A DNA stretch of 12,621 nt, from contig JBBAFB010000058.1 in assembly GCA_041655595.1 (NCBI GenBank), positions 1 through 12,621 of the forward strand, given 5' to 3'. This document shows, in pieces, positions 1 to 7,192 of the stretch (position 1 is the first letter of the stretch; each line of letters begins with the position of its first letter). The position numbers were made by a program, and so were the translations under genes. The DNA is from JBBAFB01 sp041655595 (GTDB lineage Bacteria > Bacillota > DULZ01). The notes under the pieces were generated by a model that saw only the letters and a list, made by a program, of their open reading frames with translations, did not search any database and had not been told where the DNA came from.

Positions 1-160
1 GTCAAGCAATGGTCAAGCGGTGGTCAAGCAGTGGCTAAGCAGTTGTTTTGCATGTGATTCTGCATGAGACCCTTCACTTTGTTCAGGGTGACGTTGGGGC
101 GAGGTCCCTACCTTATGGCTAAATATGGCCTAACATTGCTTGCATGTGATTCTGTATGAG
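1..160. repeat. Intergenic interspersed repeat, upstream copy
   Basis: The first 44 bases are four tandem units of an 11-bp word close to GTCAAGCAGTG (1-11, 12-22, 23-33, 34-44). A segment follows that contains TGCATGTGATTCTGCATGAG and a short hairpin around CCCTTCACTTTGTTCAGGG. The whole stretch matches 1762-1921, downstream of gltX, at a constant offset of 1761 bases with few mismatches, so it is one copy of a repeat flanking gltX. I see no convincing coding sequence or consensus promoter in bases 1-263. Confidence 0.75.
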
Positions 161-185
161 GTGGTAAGAGGCAGAAAAAACATTT

Positions 186-229
186 GTCAAGCAATGGTCA
201 AGCAGTTGTTTTGCACGTGATTCTGCAGG
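186..229. repeat. Short partial copy of the gltX-flanking repeat
   Basis: This stretch has two units of the 11-bp GTCAAGC-type word (186-196, 197-207) followed by TTTTGCACGTGATTCTGCAG. It repeats the start of the elements at 1-70 and 1773-1832 and then breaks off, ending about 20 bases before the gltX ribosome binding site. It is a truncated third copy in direct orientation. Confidence 0.65.
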
Positions 230-263
230 TGATAGTAGAAGGTAGAAAAAGGAGGAAAAAGTT

Positions 264-1733
264 GTGGATAAAATCAGAGTTCGCTTTGCACCCAGCCCCA
301 CAGGGCCTTTACATATTGGTGGGGCCAGATCCGCCCTATTTAATTATCTTTATGCTAAAAAAATGGGTGGGGAATTTATTTTAAGAATCGAAGATACGGA
401 TTTGGAAAGATCCAGTCCGGAGTCCGAAGCCAATATTCTGGATTCTTTAAAATGGCTGGGCATAGATTGGGACGAGGGCCCGGACAAGGGGGGTTCCTTT
501 GGCCCTTACCGACAAACAGCAAGGTTAGCTAATTACCGGCCCTATGTAGAAAGCCTGTTGACAAAAGGACAGGCTTATCGCTGCTATTGTACTGAGGAAG
601 AATTGGAGAATCAAAGACAGGAGCTGCTAGCTAAAGGGGAAATGCCCAGATACTTAGGCAATTGTCGTCATCTAACCCCGGAACAAGAAGCAGAATATAC
701 TAAACAGGGAAGAAAGCCTGTGATTCGCTTTCGGGTGCCCGGGGAGGAAACAATTGTGATTAAGGACCTAGTCCGGGGCAATGTTTCCTTTGAAAGTGAC
801 GGCATAGGGGATTTCGTAATTATTAAATCCGACGGCATACCCACCTATAATTTTGCGGTAGTGGTGGATGATGCCCTGATGAAAATAAGCCATGTTATCA
901 GGGCAGAGGAGCATTTATCCAACACTCCAAGGCAAATTTTAGTCTATAAAGCCCTGGGCTTTCCTGAACCTGCTTTTGCCCATATTTCCTTGATTCTGGG
1001 GAAGGATCGTACCAAGATGAGTAAAAGGCACGGTTCCACCTCTGTCATGCAATATAAAGAGGCCGGTTATCTGCCGGAGGCCTTAGTGAATTTTCTGGCC
1101 CTCTTAGGTTGGTCCCCGGAAGGTGAGGAGGAAATTTTCAGCATGGAGGAATTATGTCAGCAATTTTCCTTGGACCGGGTTGCCAAAAATCCCGCTGTTT
1201 TTGATGTGGAAAAATTAAACTGGATCAGCGGAGTCTATATTCGTCAAACGCCTGTAGAAAAATTGACATCTTTGGCTATACCCTATTTACGACAAAAGGG
1301 TTATTTGCCCAGAGAGCAGGACAATCAAGAACAAGAAAAAGTAACAAAAATAATTGCCGCCGTCCAGGATTACTTACCTTTTATCAGCGATGTAACGGAA
1401 CATGTGGGTATGTTCTTTGCCGAGGAAATAAAGCTTGAGAATGAAGCGGCAAAAGAAGTTTTGGCTGAGGAACAGGTACCTGCTGTTTTGCAACTTTTTT
1501 TGGATAAGATCAACCAGGAGGGGGAGTTGGAAAGCAGTAGGGTGAAAAAGATTTTAAAAGAAACTTCAAAAGAATTGGGTCTAGGGGGCAGAAAGGTATT
1601 TATGCCCATTAGAGTGGCCTTAACAGGACAAATGCACGGCCCGGAGCTTCACGATATTATCCCCATTTTAGGTAAAGCAGAAATCCAAAAACGCTTTAGA
1701 CAAACCACCGGTTTGGATTTTACAAAAGAGTAG
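264..1733 (+). CDS. gltX: Glutamyl-tRNA synthetase (class I)
   Basis: Cytoplasmic enzyme that ligates glutamate to tRNA using ATP. The 489-residue product has normal family length. The class I signatures are intact: HIGG at residues 17-20 within APSPTGPLHIGGARSA, and KMSKR at 251-255. A putative zinc site, C107-x-C109-x24-C134-x-H136, has the spacing known for the E. coli enzyme. The alpha-helical anticodon-binding domain follows from about residue 330. Translation probably starts at GTG 264, eight bases after GGAGG (251-255). Many clostridia lack GlnRS, so this enzyme may also charge tRNA-Gln with Glu for later amidation; the sequence alone cannot settle that. No cognate T-box or clear promoter is visible in the 263 bases upstream, so expression may come from further upstream. 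It sits between two copies of an intergenic repeat and is separated from cysE by 764 bases. Confidence 0.97.
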   Translation: MDKIRVRFAPSPTGPLHIGGARSALFNYLYAKKMGGEFILRIEDTDLERSSPESEANILDSLKWLGIDWDEGPDKGGSFGPYRQTARLANYRPYVESLLTKGQAYRCYCTEEELENQRQELLAKGEMPRYLGNCRHLTPEQEAEYTKQGRKPVIRFRVPGEETIVIKDLVRGNVSFESDGIGDFVIIKSDGIPTYNFAVVVDDALMKISHVIRAEEHLSNTPRQILVYKALGFPEPAFAHISLILGKDRTKMSKRHGSTSVMQYKEAGYLPEALVNFLALLGWSPEGEEEIFSMEELCQQFSLDRVAKNPAVFDVEKLNWISGVYIRQTPVEKLTSLAIPYLRQKGYLPREQDNQEQEKVTKIIAAVQDYLPFISDVTEHVGMFFAEEIKLENEAAKEVLAEEQVPAVLQLFLDKINQEGELESSRVKKILKETSKELGLGGRKVFMPIRVALTGQMHGPELHDIIPILGKAEIQKRFRQTTGLDFTKE

Positions 1734-1772
1734 TCACGTCCTCTAGGTTATGGTGGAAAGTGGAAAAGACTT

Positions 1773-2114
1773 GTCAAGCAGTGGTCAAGTAGTGGTCAAG
1801 CAGTTGTTTTGCATGTGATTCTGCATGAGACCCTTCACTTCGTTCAGGGTGACGTTGGGGCGAGGCCCCTACTTTATGGCTAAATATAGCCTAACATTGC
1901 TTGCATGTGATTCTGTATGAGACCCTTCACTTCGTTCAGGGTGACGTTGGGACGAAGCCCTACTCAAACGTCATCCTGAATGTAGCGAGGCCCTACTCAA
2001 ACGTCATCCTGAATGTAGCGAAGCGGAATGAAGGATCTCATGCAGAATCGCATGCAAAAAGACCCCAAAGGAATACCCAAAAAGATTTAAGCAATTGCTT
2101 GTCCACCGCTTGAC
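1773..2114. repeat. Imperfect palindromic intergenic repeat element (MITE/REP-like)
   Basis: The left end has three 11-bp GTCAAGC-type units (1773-1805); the right end has two in inverted orientation (2093-2114). Inside, the segment 1807-1856 (TTTTGCATGTGATTCTGCAT through GGGTGACGTT) is inverted at 2000-2060 (AACGTCATCCTGAATGTAGC through CTCATGCAGAATCGCATGC). A second left-type copy lies at 1900-1947 and a second right-type fragment at 1967-1988. The element is therefore composite, about 340 bp long, and could fold on itself. It encodes no recognisable protein; a short open frame across it is incidental. The left half duplicates 1-160. Inference: a non-autonomous repeat that has rearranged by duplication. 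Confidence 0.7.
1957..2022. repeat. 33-bp tandem duplication
   Basis: Two adjacent 33-bp units, 1957-1989 and 1990-2022, each beginning GCCCTACTCAAACGTCATCC, differ only at the last base. They lie at the centre of the palindromic element and look like a recent tandem duplication of its right-arm motif. Confidence 0.85.
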
Positions 2115-2159
2115 AAAATCTTTAACCCTTCTACAGACCCCAAAGAAATACCCAAAAGC
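2061..2159. repeat. Pair of 24-bp direct repeats
   Basis: GACCCCAAAGGAATACCCAA at 2061-2080 recurs as GACCCCAAAGAAATACCCAA at 2136-2155. The similarity covers about 24 bases, the copies are 75 bases apart, and they flank the right terminus of the palindromic element. Possibly remnants of a duplicated target or of a further repeat unit. Confidence 0.6.
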
Positions 2160-2172
2160 TTTTCGCTTTTTT
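2154..2172 (+). terminator. Weak candidate terminator after gltX
   Basis: AAAAGC (2154-2159) and GCTTTT (2165-2170) form a six-pair stem with a five-base loop, followed by two more T. The stem has only two GC pairs, so it would be inefficient. It lies immediately before the promoter of the next transcription unit. Confidence 0.35.
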
Positions 2173-2174
2173 GA

Positions 2175-2203
2175 TTGACAGCTATTTAAACCCTGAGTAT
2201 AAT
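2175..2203 (+). promoter_or_regulatory. Sigma-A promoter of the cysE-cysS unit
   Basis: A perfect -35 hexamer TTGACA (2175-2180) is separated by exactly 17 bases from a perfect -10 hexamer TATAAT (2198-2203). Transcription would begin near 2210, just ahead of the T-box leader. Such a consensus promoter fits a gene controlled mainly by attenuation. Confidence 0.88.
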
Positions 2204-2225
2204 AATTCAAAAGCAATAAAATTAA

Positions 2226-2459
2226 AGTGATGACAGGGAAAGTAAGCAAAAACCGCCGGCAGAGAAAAATCGTCACCGGTTGAGAGCGATTTAGGTAAGG
2301 ATTTTTGCCGAAGTGCACCCTAGAGCGGGTAGTTGAATCCATAGTAGATTATCCCGGCCAAAAACCGTTATTTTTATGAGATAAACAATTTTAAATTGTT
2401 TTAATCAGAGTGGAACCACGGATTAAACCCCGTCTCTGTTGAGGGACTGGGTTTTTTTT
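2226..2459 (+). promoter_or_regulatory. T-box riboswitch, cysteine-specific
   Basis: A T-box leader senses uncharged tRNA and controls antitermination. The conserved T-box AGAGTGGAACCACGG lies at 2409-2423, just before the terminator. Stem I is recognisable: AGGG (2234-2237) pairs with CCCT (2318-2321), a loop-E-like AGTA lies opposite GAA, and an upper stem pairs CCGGCA with TGCCG. The codon in the specifier loop, following GAA and preceding A, is TGC (2314-2316), a cysteine codon. The acceptor-pairing bulge reads TGGA, which would pair with a tRNA ending UCCA, as expected for bacterial tRNA-Cys with U73. Two independent elements and the downstream cysE-cysS pair therefore agree on tRNA-Cys. 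Confidence 0.93.
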
Positions 2460-2460
2460 A
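2427..2460 (+). terminator. T-box intrinsic attenuator terminator
   Basis: AAACCC (2427-2432) pairs with GGGTTT (2451-2456) and GTCTC (2434-2438) with GGGAC (2445-2449), with one mismatch between the two helices, a six-base loop and a run of T. The left arm lies directly after the T-box sequence, so an antiterminator formed by the T-box with the tRNA acceptor end would compete with it. Confidence 0.88.
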
Positions 2461-2497
2461 TAACTTGTCGGTTAAAGTTTTTAAGGGGGGATAGACC

Positions 2498-3169
2498 TTG
2501 TTTAAACGTTTTAGAGAAGGAATCCAGGTGATCTTTGATAGGGATCCTGCCGCAAGGAATATCTTTGAAGTTATTTTTACCTACCCGGGTCTCCACGCCA
2601 TGTTTTTTCACCGTCAAGCCCATTGGCTTTATAAGAAAAGGATTTACTTTTTAGCCCGTTTTATCTCGCAGTTAAGCCGTTTTTTAACGGGTATCGAGAT
2701 ACACCCCGGTGCAGTTATCGGGAAAGGTTTGTTCATTGACCACGGAATGGGCGTGGTCATTGGAGAAACGGCAGAGATAGGAGATAATGTAACAATTTAT
2801 CAAGGGGTGACCTTGGGAGGTACAGGTAAGGAAAAAGGCAAAAGACATCCCACCATCGGTAACAATGTGGTCATTAGCACAGGTGCTAAGGTGTTGGGCA
2901 GTATCACCATCGGCAACCATGTTAAAGTGGGGGCTGGCTCGGTGGTTTTAAAGGATGTGCCGGATAACTGCACGGTTGTGGGGGTTCCCGGTAAAGTGGT
3001 TGTCCGTAACGGTAAAAATATTCCTAGTACGGATATGTTGGATATAGATTTAAGGCATGACCTAGTGCCTGACCCGGTGGCAGAAATGATTTTTTCTTTG
3101 CAAAAAAATATTGAGAGACTGGAAAAAAGAGTAGAAGAATTGGAGGGGAAAACCCATGCAGATTTATAA
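2498..3169 (+). CDS. cysE: Serine O-acetyltransferase
   Basis: Transfers acetyl from acetyl-CoA to L-serine, giving O-acetylserine, the first committed step of cysteine synthesis; cytoplasmic. The 223-residue product has an N-terminal helical domain (about 1-60) and then a left-handed beta-helix of hexapeptide repeats (about 65-185), including IDHGMGVVIGETAEIGDNV and VTLGGTGKEKGKRHPTIG. H82 in the DHG motif corresponds to the catalytic histidine of E. coli CysE; E67 in GIEIHPGA stands where that enzyme has its partner aspartate. The C-terminus (about 200-218) is a short coiled-coil-like helix rich in E, K and L. TTG 2498 is the chosen start because AAGGGGGG ends eight bases before it. The gene lies just downstream of the Cys T-box, and its last 14 bases overlap cysS. 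No cysK is present in the window. Confidence 0.96.
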   Translation: MFKRFREGIQVIFDRDPAARNIFEVIFTYPGLHAMFFHRQAHWLYKKRIYFLARFISQLSRFLTGIEIHPGAVIGKGLFIDHGMGVVIGETAEIGDNVTIYQGVTLGGTGKEKGKRHPTIGNNVVISTGAKVLGSITIGNHVKVGAGSVVLKDVPDNCTVVGVPGKVVVRNGKNIPSTDMLDIDLRHDLVPDPVAEMIFSLQKNIERLEKRVEELEGKTHADL

Positions 3170-4610
3170 TACCTTGTCCGGAAGTAAAGAGGATTTTGTT
3201 CCGGTGGAAGAAGGTAAAGTAAAGATCTATGTTTGCGGGCCCACAACCTATAACTATATTCACCTGGGAAATGCCCGGCCCTTAGTGTTTTTTGATGTGG
3301 TGCGTCGTTACTTTAGTTTTCTAGGTTATGAAGTTGTTTTTGTTCAGAATTTTACCGATGTTGATGATAAAATAATTAATAAGGCCAAAGAATTAAAGAC
3401 TGAACCCCTTGCTTTGGCAGAAAAGTATATCCAAGAATTCTTTCGGGATGCCGGGGCCTTAAATGTGCTAAAGGCTGACCACCATCCTCGCGTCAGTGAG
3501 AACCTGCAAGGGATCGTGGAATTAATTTCTATTTTAATCAGCAAGGAAGCAGCCTATGAAGTTAATGGTGATGTTTATTTTAGGGTACGCTCCTTTCAAG
3601 AATACGGCAAGCTGTCCGGCCGCAGTTTGGATGAACTGCAAGCCGGTGCTAGGGTGGAGGTGGACTTAAAAAAAGAGGATCCTTTAGACTTTGCCCTGTG
3701 GAAAAAGGCCAAGGAAGGGGAAATTGCCTGGGACAGTCCCTGGGGTTTAGGCAGACCGGGCTGGCATATAGAGTGCTCGGTAATGTCCCTCAAATACCTG
3801 GGGGCGGATTTTGATATTCATGGAGGGGGAGCCGATTTAATTTTTCCCCACCACGAGAATGAAATTGCCCAATCTAGGGCTGGAACAGGGGGACATTTTG
3901 CTAAGTATTGGATGCATAACGGTTTTATTACCGTCAATCAAGCCAAAATGTCAAAATCCCTGGGTAACTTCTTTTTGGTGAGAGATATCCTAGCCAAATT
4001 TCCCGCGGAAGTGATCCGTTTCTTTCTACTGGAGACCCATTACAGAAGTCCCTTGGATTTTGATGATCAGAAACTAAAAGAAAGTCAAAAGGCTTTAGAT
4101 AGAATTAAAAAAACAGGGCAGCTATTGCAAGAAAAGATCAGCTTCTTAGAGGGTAACCCGGCCTCCAAGCAAAACACAGGCCGGGAAGTTCTTGGGCAAA
4201 AAGGGGCGGAATGCAGGGAAAACTTTATAATGGCCATGAACGATGATTTTAATACCGCCAAAGCCTTAGGATTTATCTTTGAGTTTTGTAGGGAGTGCAA
4301 TAGTTTTGCTAATTTAGAGCAACTAGCCGTCCAACCCAAGGCTTTAATGCAGCTAAAGGAGGCTGCCCGACTATTGGAGGAGTTAATGGAGCAGGTCTTG
4401 GGCGTTCCCATAGGGGTAGAAAATAATCGGCTTGAAGATGGAAATGAAGCCTTGCTGGCGGGCTTAATCCAGCTAGCCATTGATTTAAGGCAGGGGGCAA
4501 GGGCTAAAAAGGATTGGCAGATAGCGGATGAAATTAGAAATCGTTTACATGGACTGGGGATTATACTGGAGGATACTCCTCACGGAGTCCGTTGGAAGAA
4601 AGGACAGTGA
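3156..4610 (+). CDS. cysS: Cysteinyl-tRNA synthetase (class I)
   Basis: Activates cysteine with ATP and loads it onto tRNA-Cys in the cytoplasm. The 484-residue product is of normal length and complete. The HIGH-type motif is HLGN at residues 36-39 and the KMSKS motif is at 264-268. The four-ligand zinc site that selects cysteine by its thiol is visible as C27, C207 (WHIECS), H232 and E236 (HHENE). The C-terminal anticodon-binding part includes the ADEIRNRL segment. ATG 3156 overlaps the end of cysE by 14 bases and is preceded by GGAGGGG (3142-3148). Pairing a cysteine-biosynthesis gene with the cysteine synthetase under one T-box lets the cell raise both supply and use of cysteine when tRNA-Cys is uncharged, as known for cysES in Bacillus. 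Confidence 0.97.
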   Translation: MQIYNTLSGSKEDFVPVEEGKVKIYVCGPTTYNYIHLGNARPLVFFDVVRRYFSFLGYEVVFVQNFTDVDDKIINKAKELKTEPLALAEKYIQEFFRDAGALNVLKADHHPRVSENLQGIVELISILISKEAAYEVNGDVYFRVRSFQEYGKLSGRSLDELQAGARVEVDLKKEDPLDFALWKKAKEGEIAWDSPWGLGRPGWHIECSVMSLKYLGADFDIHGGGADLIFPHHENEIAQSRAGTGGHFAKYWMHNGFITVNQAKMSKSLGNFFLVRDILAKFPAEVIRFFLLETHYRSPLDFDDQKLKESQKALDRIKKTGQLLQEKISFLEGNPASKQNTGREVLGQKGAECRENFIMAMNDDFNTAKALGFIFEFCRECNSFANLEQLAVQPKALMQLKEAARLLEELMEQVLGVPIGVENNRLEDGNEALLAGLIQLAIDLRQGARAKKDWQIADEIRNRLHGLGIILEDTPHGVRWKKGQ

Positions 4611-5050
4611 AGAATTTGTTAGGAAACTTAGACCCCCTTCCAAACCCCGACACTCTATCTCCCCTAGTTTTGGCCTATATAGGTGATGCGGTTTATGAGC
4701 TGTATATTCGCCTTGCCTTAGTCAGCGGCGAAATTTCTAAGGTGAAGGATTTGCATTATAAAGCCACTGCTGTGGTCAATGCTGATTTTCAGGCCGGATT
4801 TGTCAAAGATTTGGGGCCCGTGTTGTCAGAAGCAGAAAAAACATTGGTCCGTCGGGGTAGAAATGCTAAATCCGGCCATATACCGAAAAATGCCGATATG
4901 TTAAACTACCGTTATAGCACCGGTTTTGAAACTCTGGTCGGTTATCTATATTTAAGCGGTCAGACCGATAGATTATATCAACTGTTGGAAGGCATTAGGC
5001 AGTATTTAGATGCGGAGGAGATGGACGGCAATGAAGGTAAAACTGATTAA
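4592..5050 (+). CDS. mrnC: Mini-ribonuclease 3 (Mini-III)
   Basis: RNase III-like endonuclease without a double-stranded-RNA-binding domain; in Bacillus it matures 23S rRNA termini. The single RNase III fold shows the acidic signature YIGDAVYELYIR (D32 and E36 from the first possible start) and the second cluster GFETLVGYLYL with E113. Length is 152 residues from TTG 4592, or 147 from GTG 4607. The GTG overlaps the cysS stop as GTGA, a classic coupled junction, and GGAAG (4594-4598) lies eight bases ahead; TTG 4592 has only GGAG with a four-base gap. I slightly prefer GTG 4607 but give the longer frame. The end overlaps thyX by 20 bases. The position between cysS and rlmB matches its usual place in Firmicutes. 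Confidence 0.93.
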   Translation: MEERTVKNLLGNLDPLPNPDTLSPLVLAYIGDAVYELYIRLALVSGEISKVKDLHYKATAVVNADFQAGFVKDLGPVLSEAEKTLVRRGRNAKSGHIPKNADMLNYRYSTGFETLVGYLYLSGQTDRLYQLLEGIRQYLDAEEMDGNEGKTD

Positions 5051-5723
5051 TTATACCCCCAATCCGGAAAGAACTGTGGCGGCGGCGGCCCGTCTTTGTT
5101 ACTCCGCGGTGGGGGCAGAAACCTTATTGGAGAGATTCACCAGAGAAGAAGAACTTAAACTGCTGGAAAAGCTCATTACCTCGGGTCATTTATCTCCTTT
5201 GGAGCATGCTAACTTTACGTTTGCGGTGGAGGGAATCAGCAGAGCCTTATCCCACCAGTTGGTAAGACATCGGATTGCCTCTTACTCCCAACAATCCCAA
5301 AGATATGTCCTGGAAAAAAACTTTGACTACATCATTCCTCCCAGTGTGAAAAGCAATCCGGACAGCTTGGCAATTTTTGAGAAAACTATGGCAGAAATCA
5401 ATCAGGCTTATCAAAAGCTGGTAGAATTAGTACCCAAGGAGGATGCCCGTTTTGTGCTGCCCCAGGCCAGTGAAACTAAGCTGGTGTTTACCTTTAACGC
5501 TCGCAGCCTGCTGAATTTTTTTGAACATCGTTTGTGCCAACGGGCTCAGTGGGAAATTCGGCGCCTGGGACGTTTGATGCTGATGGAGGTCAAAAAAGTG
5601 GCCCCTGTTTTATTTGCAAAAGCGGGCCCCACTTGCGAAACAGTCGGAGTTTGTTATGAGGGTGAATTTTCTTGTGGCAGGGCGGCTGCCATTAAAACTA
5701 GGGCAACAAATACCAATAGTTAA
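5031..5723 (+). CDS. thyX: Flavin-dependent thymidylate synthase
   Basis: Makes dTMP from dUMP using methylenetetrahydrofolate, FAD and NADPH, releasing tetrahydrofolate, so it does not need dihydrofolate reductase to recycle folate as ThyA does. The 230-residue product carries the diagnostic RHRx7S motif as RHRIASYSQQS at residues 79-89, followed by QRY. The C-terminal segment contains three cysteines (GPTCETVGVCYEGEFSCGR), a pattern I recall from clostridial members. The reading frame is open from 5010, but ATG 5031 gives the usual family N-terminus MKVKLINYTPNPE and has GGAGGAG (5014-5020) ten bases upstream. It overlaps mrnC by 20 bases and precedes rlmB by 58 bases, so it is probably in the same operon. 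This insertion is absent from Bacillus and typical of some clostridia. Confidence 0.95.
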   Translation: MKVKLINYTPNPERTVAAAARLCYSAVGAETLLERFTREEELKLLEKLITSGHLSPLEHANFTFAVEGISRALSHQLVRHRIASYSQQSQRYVLEKNFDYIIPPSVKSNPDSLAIFEKTMAEINQAYQKLVELVPKEDARFVLPQASETKLVFTFNARSLLNFFEHRLCQRAQWEIRRLGRLMLMEVKKVAPVLFAKAGPTCETVGVCYEGEFSCGRAAAIKTRATNTNS

Positions 5724-5781
5724 ACAGGAATAGCCGGCCTAAAAAGGTAGTATAAATTAAAGAACCCGGTGGGGTGAGTAA

Positions 5782-6516
5782 ATGTCCGATCTTGTTTTTG
5801 GTAGAAATCCGGTCATGGAAGCTTTAAAAAGCGGTAGGGAAGTAAATAAGGTTTTGGTGGCAGAATTGGAAGGAAGCTTTCTGCCCATAGTAAATTTGGC
5901 AAAAAAACGGGGTATTCCCATACAACAAGCCTCCCGTCGAAATTTGGATGAGCTGACGGAAAGAGGCAAGCATCAAGGAGTCTTGGCTTATGTGGCTCCT
6001 AAAAGTTACTTATCGGTTGAGGCCCTTTTAGAGGAAGCCGAAAAAAAAGGGGATCAGCCCCTACTGGTGGCCTTGGATCATTTGGAGGACCCTCATAACT
6101 TAGGGGCAATTTTAAGGGTGGTGGATGCCATGGGAGCTCATGGTGTAATTATCACCAAGGCTAGGAGTGTTTCTTTATCTGCCACTGTGGGCAAAACCTC
6201 CGCCGGGGCCATGGAATATGTCCCGGTAGCCCGGGTTTCCAACCTTTCCCAGACCTTGTTGCAATTAAAAAAGCAAGGCCTGTGGATAGCAGGTTTGGAG
6301 GGGGCCGCCCAGGAAAGTATTTACGATCTGGATTGGAAAATGCCCTTGGTCTTGGTGGTAGGTGCCGAAGGGGAAGGGTTAAGCCGTTTAATCAGGGATA
6401 ATTGTGATTTTTTAGTACACATACCGATGAAAGGGCAAATAAATTCCCTCAATGCATCGGTGGCTGCCGCCGTAGCCCTTTATGAGGGGGCCCGCCAGCG
6501 CTGGGGAAGATCATGA
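5782..6516 (+). CDS. rlmB: 23S rRNA (guanosine-2251-2'-O-)-methyltransferase, SpoU/TrmH family
   Basis: SPOUT-class enzyme that uses S-adenosylmethionine to methylate the ribose of a conserved guanosine in the 23S rRNA P-loop. The 244-residue product has an N-terminal L30e-like substrate-binding domain (about 1-75, starting VFGRNPVMEAL) and a C-terminal knotted SpoU domain. Motif 1 is NLGAILRVVDAMG (N106 to R112), motif 2 is VVGAEGEGL (around 193-200) and motif 3 is IPMKGQINSLNASVAAA (214-230). ATG 5782 follows a GGGGTGA site. The stop overlaps the start of the next gene as ATGA, indicating translational coupling. The exact target guanosine is inferred from family; related TrmH-type enzymes modify other sites. 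Confidence 0.93.
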   Translation: MSDLVFGRNPVMEALKSGREVNKVLVAELEGSFLPIVNLAKKRGIPIQQASRRNLDELTERGKHQGVLAYVAPKSYLSVEALLEEAEKKGDQPLLVALDHLEDPHNLGAILRVVDAMGAHGVIITKARSVSLSATVGKTSAGAMEYVPVARVSNLSQTLLQLKKQGLWIAGLEGAAQESIYDLDWKMPLVLVVGAEGEGLSRLIRDNCDFLVHIPMKGQINSLNASVAAAVALYEGARQRWGRS

Positions 6517-7019
6517 ATGTCTTGGAAGTACTAATTGTCGATGGTTACAATATCATCAATAATTGGCCGGAATTTGAGTCAACCAAGGAGGGGGATTTGG
6601 CCCATGTCAGGGAAATGCTGCTGGAAATATTGGCCGACTATCGGGGTTACAGTGGGGAGGAAATAATTTTGGTTTTTGATGCTCATCAGGTCAAGGGGGA
6701 AGAATCCTTTAGCCTTGAAAAGGGCGTGAAGATTATTTATTCCCGGCAAGGAGAAACTGCGGACAGTGTAATTGAAAAGCTGATTTATAACCTTCCGAAG
6801 GGGGTTGGGGTAGCGGTAGCAACCTCCGATCGCCTGGAGCAGCAAATAGTTTTGGGGAAGGGCGGAATACGAATCTCAGCTCGGGAATTAAGGGAAAAGG
6901 TTTTGGTAACCAGAGAAAAAGGTAAAAGATTTTATAATAATGGGGCAAAATCCATGCCCCTGGCGGAAAGATTAGAAAAGGATTTGCAACAAATCCTGGA
7001 GGATTGGCGAAGAAGGTAG
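6513..7019 (+). CDS. rae1: NYN-domain ribonuclease, Rae1/YacP family
   Basis: The 168-residue product is a single PIN-like NYN domain. It matches Bacillus YacP, now Rae1, an endonuclease that cuts mRNA in the ribosomal A site. The acidic residues expected for metal-dependent cleavage are visible: D10 (VDGYNIINNW), D56 (VFDAHQ), D84 (ETADSVIEKL) and D106 (TSDRLEQ). The conserved SARELREKV segment follows. ATG 6513 overlaps the rlmB stop as ATGA. Its neighbours rlmB and sigH are the same as in Bacillus, which supports orthology. It closes the run of RNA-metabolism genes; a new promoter lies just downstream. The ribosome-linked activity is known only for the Bacillus protein and is inferred here. 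Confidence 0.9.
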   Translation: MNVLEVLIVDGYNIINNWPEFESTKEGDLAHVREMLLEILADYRGYSGEEIILVFDAHQVKGEESFSLEKGVKIIYSRQGETADSVIEKLIYNLPKGVGVAVATSDRLEQQIVLGKGGIRISARELREKVLVTREKGKRFYNNGAKSMPLAERLEKDLQQILEDWRRR

Positions 7020-7043
7020 AAATTATCTGGTAAAACCCTTGCC

Positions 7044-7076
7044 AATTCAAGATTTTTTCTTGATTTTAATTTTCAG
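7044..7076 (+). terminator. Weak candidate terminator after rae1
   Basis: TCAAGA (7047-7052) and TCTTGA (7058-7063) form a six-pair stem with a five-T loop, extended by two AT pairs after a mismatch and followed by TTTTAATTTT. The stem is AT-rich and partly coincides with the -35 box of the sigH promoter, so termination and initiation would share the same bases. Confidence 0.4.
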
Positions 7077-7088
7077 ATCCGTTATAAT
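7060..7088 (+). promoter_or_regulatory. Sigma-A promoter of sigH
   Basis: TTGATT (7060-7065) is separated by 17 bases from a perfect TATAAT (7083-7088). Transcription would start near 7095, leaving an untranslated leader of about 130 bases before sigH. In Bacillus, spo0H is also read from a sigma-A promoter. Confidence 0.7.
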
Positions 7089-7117
7089 TACAAAGAAGGC
7101 AGGACAACCTTGATGTT

Positions 7118-7192
7118 TGCGTCGACCATGTTTCTTCAATTTTCTTGCAGGCTTGAACCTAGGGGAAAGCAGGGCAAAAATGAATTGACGCA
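7118..7192 (+). other. Foldable leader segment of sigH
   Basis: Three nested inverted arms lie inside the predicted leader: TGCGTC (7118-7123) with GACGCA (7187-7192), TTT plus TTGC (7141-7148) with GCAA plus AAA (7174-7180), and GCTT (7151-7154) with AAGC (7167-7170). The inner loop contains CCTAGG. It ends 20 bases before the sigH Shine-Dalgarno site. I do not recognise it as a known riboswitch class. The arms are short, so the fold needs comparative support. Confidence 0.35.

Noticed and set aside
1..44. Possible CRISPR array
   Set aside because: The 11-bp units are directly adjacent with no unique spacers and no cas genes; they are a short tandem repeat.
120..263. Promoter or T-box for gltX
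   Set aside because: No T-box sequence and no pair of hexamers with acceptable spacing; the stretch is mostly repeat copies.
1901..2113. Open frame of about 70 codons on the + strand
   Set aside because: It lies wholly within the repeat element and its product repeats the same peptide (PYSNVILNVA) because of the 33-bp tandem duplication; no ribosome binding site or protein family.
2004..2342. Open frame of about 112 codons on the - strand
   Set aside because: It crosses the repeat end, the cys promoter and stem I of the T-box, which explain the sequence better.
2800..3246. Long - strand frame opposite cysE and cysS
   Set aside because: Shadow of two well-supported genes; product is low-complexity S/T/P-rich with no family resemblance.
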